This document shows positions 58,134-64,000 of a stretch of 64,000 bases of DNA, in pieces. The stretch is from Persicaria tinctoria (lineage: Eukaryota; Streptophyta; Magnoliopsida; Caryophyllales; Polygonaceae): positions 67,253,646-67,317,645 of the forward strand of contig JBANSL010000014.1 in the NCBI GenBank assembly GCA_037127255.1. Direction: 5' to 3'. Each line of letters begins with the position of its first letter. Positions within the stretch are counted from its first letter, which is position 1. The position numbers and the translations under genes were made by a program. The notes under the pieces are model-generated. The model was not told where the DNA came from. It ran no database searches and was given only the letters and a program-made list of their open reading frames with translations.

Positions 58134-60212
58134 CGTTGTTAGGAGGAAATCGAGACTTGCAATAATAAAATATAAATAATGCAAAGCAAACCAGATTTCG
58201 TCCCTTGCAAATAATTACAAGACCTCCTCCTGATGCAGCAGCGGGAAGTCAGGATCGATCCACGAGGAAGCGTGTCAGCGGATCCTAGGTAGCGATGGAA
58301 TCTCACGAACAGAAGTCGACAATAGTGGTACTCGACCTCGACTAAGGGTTAGTCGACAGGGGTCAGGCACAGTCGAGCACAGCGCAGCAGTCGCAGGCAG
58401 AGGCTCATCGATGTCGACAAGGCCTACTCGATGTCGAGTAGAGTCTTCGTCGACTTCACTTCGTCTCGTCGAGTACCTGCACAAGTAAGCTACAACGACT
58501 TTGGGTCGAAGATCAGTAGTCGAGATCGAGTAGTGCTATTCGATCTCGAGTAAGACAGAGATTAAAACGAAATAAAATAAATGCAAAGGCTTTTGTGATT
58601 TCGAACTAAACTTAATGTAAAAGGACTTTCAAGATTGGGGTTTGCAACAACGATAACCAAGCATGCATAAGGCAGAACCAAACAAATTATCATGTAAATC
58701 GCATCAAAGGGCTAAGCTTTCACCTTTTCCAACAATTAGACAACTCTTTCAAGAAACCCTAATTGTCTCTACTAATTTTATGTTTATAATCCAAGTTGTT
58801 AGCATGGATCTCCATTAGACGGGTAATAAACACATAAACAAGTAGGAAAATGCTCAAAACATGATAAATGTCGGATCTTTACTTTAAACGCGCATGGCTA
58901 TCGTTGGGCTCGCCCCAACCCTAGAAGTGGGTGGACTACTCACGCCTCATCGCAAACTCAGACATTGATTGGAAAGAAATAACAACTTGCATTAACTAAA
59001 TTCAAAGCCTTTACAATCCTGGCAATCAACTCTCGCAAACTGCCAAAACCTTAAAACCTCTGAACTCCCTAAACTGTCTCTATGGAACTACTTCTCTAAC
59101 TGAAATTCCCTTTTTAAAACTGAGCCCCATGGGCTTTATTTATAGTCTTCTATTCCTTGCTATTCAAGGATAGAATATCTATATCTATATCTAAAACTAT
59201 ATCTAAAATGCTTTAGGATAAATAAAAGCGATAAAGAAATTAAATCTAAATATATCTAAATGTCTTAAAGTGGATAAAACTCTCTCTTTCATGATGTATC
59301 TTGATAGATTGGATAGATCCTCGGCCTTCTTCGAGCCCAAGTAATCCCACGCCGAGTAGGATTCGTCAAGCCACGTCACACAGCTTCTGGATTCGTCGTC
59401 GATGTCGACTAGGGTCTTGTCGACATCGAGTAGGAGTGTTGTCGACTGGCTCGGCTTTGTCGTCTCGGTTAGCTGGTGCTCGATGTGGCTCGGACTTGGC
59501 TCACGGGTCTAGTCGATCTTGACAAGGGCTCATCGACATCGAGTTGGGTTCTTCCTTTCCGCTGGAGTGAGCCGCTTCTTCCGCTGCAGTGAGTTCGTCG
59601 ATCCGCAGGTGCGAGAGACCCCTTCCGCTGGAGCGAGCAGCTTCTTCCGTCGTCTTGGTGCATCCCGCTGGCAGCGAGGATTTCCACGGCAGCGAGAGGC
59701 TCGCTCCAGCGAGTCTAGTCGCTGGCAGCGAATGCTGCCTGGTCGTCTTCGTCCTCGGCTTGTCTCCTCTTCTCGTCGACTCCGGGTGTGGCGCTGAGGT
59801 GTCGTCGATCTCGACTAGTGGTCCTCGAGATCGAGTAGGGCTCCGGAGCTGGGTTGGTCTGGCTCTCGACATTGCTCCTAGTCGACAAGGTCTGGCTCGG
59901 ACATGTTCGTCTAGATCGAGTAAGGCCTACTCGAGATCGAGTAGCCTGGGCTCTCAGCTTGATTCGACTGGTCCCGCTGCTTCTTTGACCTTGGACTTCT
60001 GTAGTGGTTTTCCGAGCTTTTCTGACCTTCCTTAGAGTTGCTGTAAAATGTCTCGAATTCTGCGAATTTAAACAGAAACTGGTGTAGATTCCATAATTTG
60101 GCAAATAAACATAAACTACATAGATTCTGTACTATCTACCCCAAATGTATGCAAAGTATGCAGAAAACGATATTAAAGTTACTGTAAAATATGGCAAATT
60201 CAGCTCACAACA
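58134..60212 (-). mobile_element. Array LTR 3 (outer 5' LTR)
   Basis: 2079 bp, ending CAGCTCACAACA and followed by the target duplication CCCAG. Nearly identical to LTR 2. TATA-like TTTATTTATAGTC region near 59140 (minus strand CTATAAATAAAG). Confidence 0.92.
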
Positions 60213-60983
60213 CCCAGCCTCATCGGGTGCCCTGAGTCAATCGAGTCAATATGAGCATGTTACTATAGCCCAGCACCATCGGGCAGACTTGGTTGCGTTA
60301 TACTGATGCTTATTCCGTGGTCCGTGCATCACCACGAGGAATTGCTATGCTATAGCACCGACTGGCCAGGCTCTGCACTAACGTGAAGGGGTGCAGAGGT
60401 AGGAGAGGGATATGCCACTTGGCATTGTCTTGGGCCCTTTACAGTTTTATGCATATTATTATAACTGCCGAGCATGCTTATGTGATTTAAATCTTGTACT
60501 GCATTAGTCATCCTTTATCCTAGGTATAGGCATGTTATGTGGCCTCAGCGCGGTCAGAGGACCCACATGCGATTATCGGGCCTGACTTCGTGGTTAGTGT
60601 TAGGTAACGCTCCTTGATTGCTCCTTGCTTCTGTGACGAGAAGCCCTTGGCGAATCGAAGAACCTGGATAATCCTCTAACTTGGTATAAATGGTAATCAT
60701 TCACTTATCTTTTGATTTAGACTCGGCTCTGCCGTGGCGCCTTGTATTTCAACTTTGCTTCTGCTTTACTTTCATTGGAAAAGGATTTCGCGACATAGTA
60801 TTAGGACAGGTTAAGGGTACTCAACGGCCCTTCGAGGTTTTTAAGGTTTGAAATCCCTCTTCATTACTGACCTTAAAATTGAGTTTAAAACCTCGACCCG
60901 TACCTGGATTGCAAGATCCGAACAAGGGGTTTAATCCCTTGAAATGTAACCCGGAAATCATAATTCTGGGCCATTACACTTGT

Positions 60984-63900
60984 ATGGTTCAAACTCGTTC
61001 TTCTAATTCAACACCTTTGTCTTTTGATCCTGAGATTGAAAGATCTCTTTTAAGGTTGAAAATGAAGCTCGAATTTGACACACATAAGGATATGGGAGAC
61101 GAAGTTGTTGTTCCGCCAAGAAGGACCCTGAGAAGCTTAAAGGAACTTAATTTAAATGCGCAACCGCTCGCAATTAGGCTTCGTACTCTCCCTGAGGGGT
61201 CAAGATTTGAGTACAAATCCAATTGGTCTACTATTTTACCCTACTTTCATGGATTGTCTGGGGAGGAACCAAACAAACACCTTGCAACCTTTGCTAGTTT
61301 GTGCGATAGGCTTATACTCCAAGGCCTTACTAATGAACAATTGATGCTTAGAGCGCTCCCCTTTACCTTGAAAGATTCAGCTAGCGATTGGCTATATTAC
61401 CTACCCCCCGAAAGCATCACTACTTGGGTTGAGTTGAAGAAAGCTTTCCTTCAAAAGTATTTTCCTGCTACACGCCTCAACAAACTCAAGAATGAGCTAT
61501 CTAGTATTGAGCAATCACCTACGGAAAGTCTTTATGAGTATGTTGAGCGATTCAAGAGGCTTAATGGTAGTTGTCCACAACATGGTATACCCGAGGATGA
61601 TCTAGTGCTATATCTTTATGAGGTTCTGCTTGATACAGACAAGAGCTTTATCAATGCTACTAGCGGAGGAGATATTTTGGATAAAACACCTCAGGAAGCC
61701 ATGCAGATTTTCGAAGGGATGTCTAATGCATCGCAACAATATGGGAAACACCAAGGAGTTAGAGGAGTACATAAGTTGGACAAGTCTGAAGATGGTTGCA
61801 AATATGACTTAGATATGCTTACTGAGCTCGTTAATGTCGTGGAGGGAAACCAGTTATCAAAATAAATATGAAATATATAATCAAACCAACTCTTTGTCCA
61901 AGCAAATAAAATTACAAGAATCCCTCCCGCTGTAGTGGTAGGGTATTCAGGATCGAATCCACGAGGAAGCGTGTCAGCGCTCGCCTTTCAAGTTCCAAAT
62001 TCCTCTCGAAATCGACCAGAAGAATCACTCGACGTCGAGTAAAGTTCTCGATATCGACCAAAACTGTCGATTTCCTGCAGACTGCACAACAGAAGACAAA
62101 CAGAGCCAACGTCGAGTAGACAGTGCTCGACGTCGACCAAGTTACTCGATGTCGACTAGGTTGTAGTCGATTTCGAGTTCGTTAGTGCAGCGAAAATCGT
62201 AACTTTACAATTATAAAAATGAGGGAAATAAACAAAGATTCGATAGATGCAATTCGATAATATATAAGCTTCCAGGACCGGGGTATCAACGCCACGACAA
62301 TAACCATGCGAGAATCATGCCAAAGGTATAAAATATAATGCATTTTCATCAAATAACTTTCGTTATTAACAAATAAGAATATAGAGGCTCTCGCATAAAC
62401 CCTAATTGTTACTACCCTTTTTACATAATTAATCGAAATTTGCATTATGATCACTTTCGCTTCAATAACACAAATAAGGATCACCTACTACTGTCGTAGA
62501 AGAATCATGCAAATAGGGATAGAAGATGAAATCGCAATAAAAGTTGTACCTTTAATGCATTACCTTACATGGCTACCGTCGGGCTCACCCCGACCCTAGA
62601 AGTAGGGTGACTACTCGCTCTTCATCATAGTAACAAACATCAATAATATAAAGGAAACTACTTGCATTAAATCAAACAAAAGCTTACAACCAAACGAAGT
62701 CAAATCGTCTCTCAACTCTTCTAACTCCACTTGGCCAAAGCTCTCTCTAACTTCCTACCTACTTTCGAATGTATTGTGTGTAAATTGGAATGTTGGATGC
62801 CTAAAACTCAGCCCCTAGGGCTTTATTTATAGTGCTCAATCCTTGAAAAGAACAATCTATCTCTATCTAAATTTATCTATCTAAAACCTTAATGATAAAT
62901 GTTTAACAATTAAGTAAAATAAAATAATTAAAATTCCCTAAGGTAAAAGTGGGAATTACTAATGTAGATAAGTCTTCCAATGATGATAGATCTCCCGTGC
63001 CTTGGTGTGGAAGCAATCTTATATCCGGACTCCTACTCGATTTCGACTCGGATTCGTCTTTGGGATGTACTCGACATCGAGTAAGTGTACTCGACGTCGA
63101 GTAGAATTTGTGCTCTTGGCTCAACTGGTGCTCGATCTCGGGTGTCCTAGTCGATTTCTAGTAAAAAGTGGTCGTCGTCGAGTAGGTTTAGTCGACGTCG
63201 AGTACTTCTGTCAGCTTTCAGCATTCTGCTCCTTCTTGAAACACACTTTCCCGAGTCCTCGTTCATCTGATTGACGTATGTGAATATGCGTTGGAAAGCT
63301 CTTGTCGAGCGATACAACTCTTATGAAGACATCATAACTTGATTCAAAATGATGAATGGTGAAAAGTGGCATTTTCTCCAGCTGCACCATCCTATGCTCT
63401 TCCTTAGCTTCTCTAATGTCTTCATGATTCTCCTTTAAGCTCCAAAGTGCGTCCAAACTTCTCCAAATCATCTCTAAACTCAAAAATCAAATAAAACTTT
63501 GTGTAGACTCCATATATTGCAAATAAACATAAACTACACAATTCCCATAGTTTTCTAACCCAAAAGTATAAAATATAGACAGAAATCGAAGTAAAAGATG
63601 ACATAAAACGTGGTGAAATGAGCACACATCAGTTAACAAGATGGTTATGCAAATGAATCAACCTCAGTAGCCTAGACCTTGTGGTGTCTGTGGAGATCCA
63701 ACTCATCCGAATGATAAGTGTCCTTTGATTTAGGAAGATGTTGCTGATTTGAGTGCTATGGATCATGGATCTCGCCGCAACTTTGGTAACAATGTCTACA
63801 ATCAGGGCTACAATTCGAACTATCAAAGTGGATTCAACGGCAGGGGTCAACAGCAACAAGTTCCTTATCAAGGAAGAGGATAATTTGATAATCGGCAGAG

Positions 63901-64000
63901 AAACACTCAACAGGAAGAAAGAGATGAAACTTTGAGGTTATTGCTGGATAAGATGAGTGTTCAGGAGAAGTTATTGAGTCAAATGGCCAAGGAGATTGGA
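60984..64000 (+). pseudogene. Athila gag of the second gag/env element, split by a solo LTR
   Basis: It starts MVQTRSSNSTPLSFDPEIERS, exactly at the target duplication of the large solo LTR. Gag core intact to 61834 (YFHGLSGEEPNKHLATF, DSASDWLYYLPPESIT, KAFLQKYFPATRLNK). After the solo LTR (61835-63631) it resumes at 63637 with NKMVMQMNQ, knuckle CGVCGDPTHPNDKC and a Gly/Asn-rich tail. Three nonsense codons (CAG/CAA to TAG/TAA near 63668 and 63729, and one near 63880) mark decay. It runs off the window. The apparent start upstream at 60879 lies in the LTR and is not real. Confidence 0.88.
61835..63631 (-). mobile_element. Solo LTR, 1.8 kb, TCGA-palindrome family, TSD GTTAA
   Basis: On the plus strand TGTCGTGGAGGG to GAGCACACATCA, with exact duplications GTTAA (61830-61834 and 63632-63636). 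It is the full-length form of the solo LTR at 205-883. It shares a U5 block with the array LTRs (GGATCGAATCCACGAGGAAG at about 61950), so the two families are related. TCGA palindromes at 62025-62180 and 63030-63205. TATA-like minus-strand CTATAAATAAAG near 62825. Confidence 0.92.

Larger units (their letters stand above)
44680..60212 (-). mobile_element. Tandem array LTR-internal-LTR-internal-LTR of a gag-protease-only Athila-like element; TSD CCCAG
   Basis: Three LTRs (44680-46682, 51408-53485, 58134-60212) alternate with two internal regions (46683-51407, 53486-58133), all minus-strand. One pair of exact duplications CCCAG (44675-44679, 60213-60217) flanks the whole array, so it entered as one insertion and then expanded. 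Each internal region has a tRNA-Asp primer site, a gag-protease ORF (about 2.9 kb), about 1.7 kb of non-coding 3' sequence and a polypurine tract. RT, RNase H and integrase are absent from both units. The two units differ by many private changes, so this is not a simple assembly duplication. Confidence 0.95.
42362..60978 (+). mobile_element. Solo LTR of a chromovirus-like element (about 3.1 kb), split by the tandem array; TSD CTTGT
   Basis: It begins TGTAAAGGCCGGAAA and ends GGGCCATTACA, with exact duplications CTTGT at 42357-42361 and 60979-60983. Its body is 42362-44674 plus 60218-60978. The ends and the GGTAAGTATCCTACGGGACT block (44468) resemble Tekay-type chromovirus LTRs. No internal region is present, so it is a solo LTR. 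It contains a CT microsatellite (42720-42745), many GTCCGCGGAC palindromes (42485-42700, 43450-43870) and the tandem repeat block at 43424. ORFs such as 42308-42988 are not conserved coding sequence. Confidence 0.85.
40092..64000 (+). mobile_element. Second gag/env-family Athila element, nested by four insertions, runs off the window
   Basis: 5' LTR 40092-42252, degenerate primer site 42259, gag 60984 onward. The LTR and gag match the pol-less element at 17722. Insertions: a non-LTR fragment in the LTR (about 40332-41341), a large solo LTR in the leader (42362-60978) that itself holds the tandem array, and a solo LTR in gag (61835-63631). Whether this copy kept pol cannot be seen. Confidence 0.85.

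Noticed and set aside
44680..60212. Array as an assembly duplication
   Set aside because: The units differ by private substitutions, a 1-nt frameshift, a ~77-bp deletion and a ~73-bp LTR deletion; a copied contig would be identical.
60879..60983. Upstream start of the gag ORF at 60879
   Set aside because: The first 35 codons lie in the solo LTR and its target duplication; the conserved start MVQTRSSN is at 60984.

Overview
This window is plant nuclear DNA, most likely from a dicot. It is almost entirely nested LTR retrotransposons. The evidence is Ty3/Athila-type gag genes with tRNA-Asp primer sites, Ty1/copia SIRE-type elements with tRNA-Met primer sites, GT-AG introns, and one host-type gene related to DDB1. 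I see no prokaryotic features and no rRNA, tRNA or CRISPR loci. Species cannot be told from the sequence.

Layout. 1-4340: the 5' end of a minus-strand Athila-type element (LTR 2771-4340, gag 1-2692), with a solo LTR (205-883, target duplication GGCTA) inside its gag. 4341-6199: AT-rich DNA with a doubtful broken gene and two short tandem repeats. 6200-9765: a DDB1-like gene made of a new 5' part plus the C-terminal third of DDB1. Its last part is repeated in inverse orientation (arms 8914-9924 and 9982-11090). 11091-12298: no recognised gene. 12299-29242: a decayed SIRE-type copia element, split between RT and RNase H by a pol-less Athila element that keeps gag and an env-like ORF (17722-25928, duplication GCACG/GCATG). 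29243-40091: remnant of a chromovirus-like LTR, holding a second SIRE-type element on the minus strand (29416-38140, duplication GAAAA) and a small MITE-like repeat. 40092-64000: a second copy of the gag/env Athila family. Its 5' LTR contains a non-LTR retrotransposon fragment (about 40332-41341). Its leader contains a 3.1-kb solo LTR (42362-60978, duplication CTTGT), which itself holds a tandem LTR-internal-LTR-internal-LTR array of a gag-protease-only Athila-like element (44680-60212, duplication CCCAG). Its gag is split by another solo LTR (61835-63631, duplication GTTAA).

How the parts relate. The five perfect or near-perfect target duplications order the insertions. No element here has a complete uninterrupted gag-pol. 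The Athila-type copies in view lack reverse transcriptase and integrase or leave the window before reaching them, so they would have needed helper elements. The SIRE copies retain all pol domains but with stops and frameshifts.

The most unusual observation is that nearly every element family carries its own short palindrome (10-18 bp). It is scattered many times through LTRs, untranslated regions and the low-complexity linkers of gag/pol: CTACTCGA-NN-TCGAGTAG and CTCGCTGCAGCGAG in the array, TCAAGGCCTTGA and GTAAGGYCTTAC in the two copia elements, TCGCGGCCGCGA in the first Athila element, and GTCCGCGGAC in the large solo LTR. I know of no described system that explains this.
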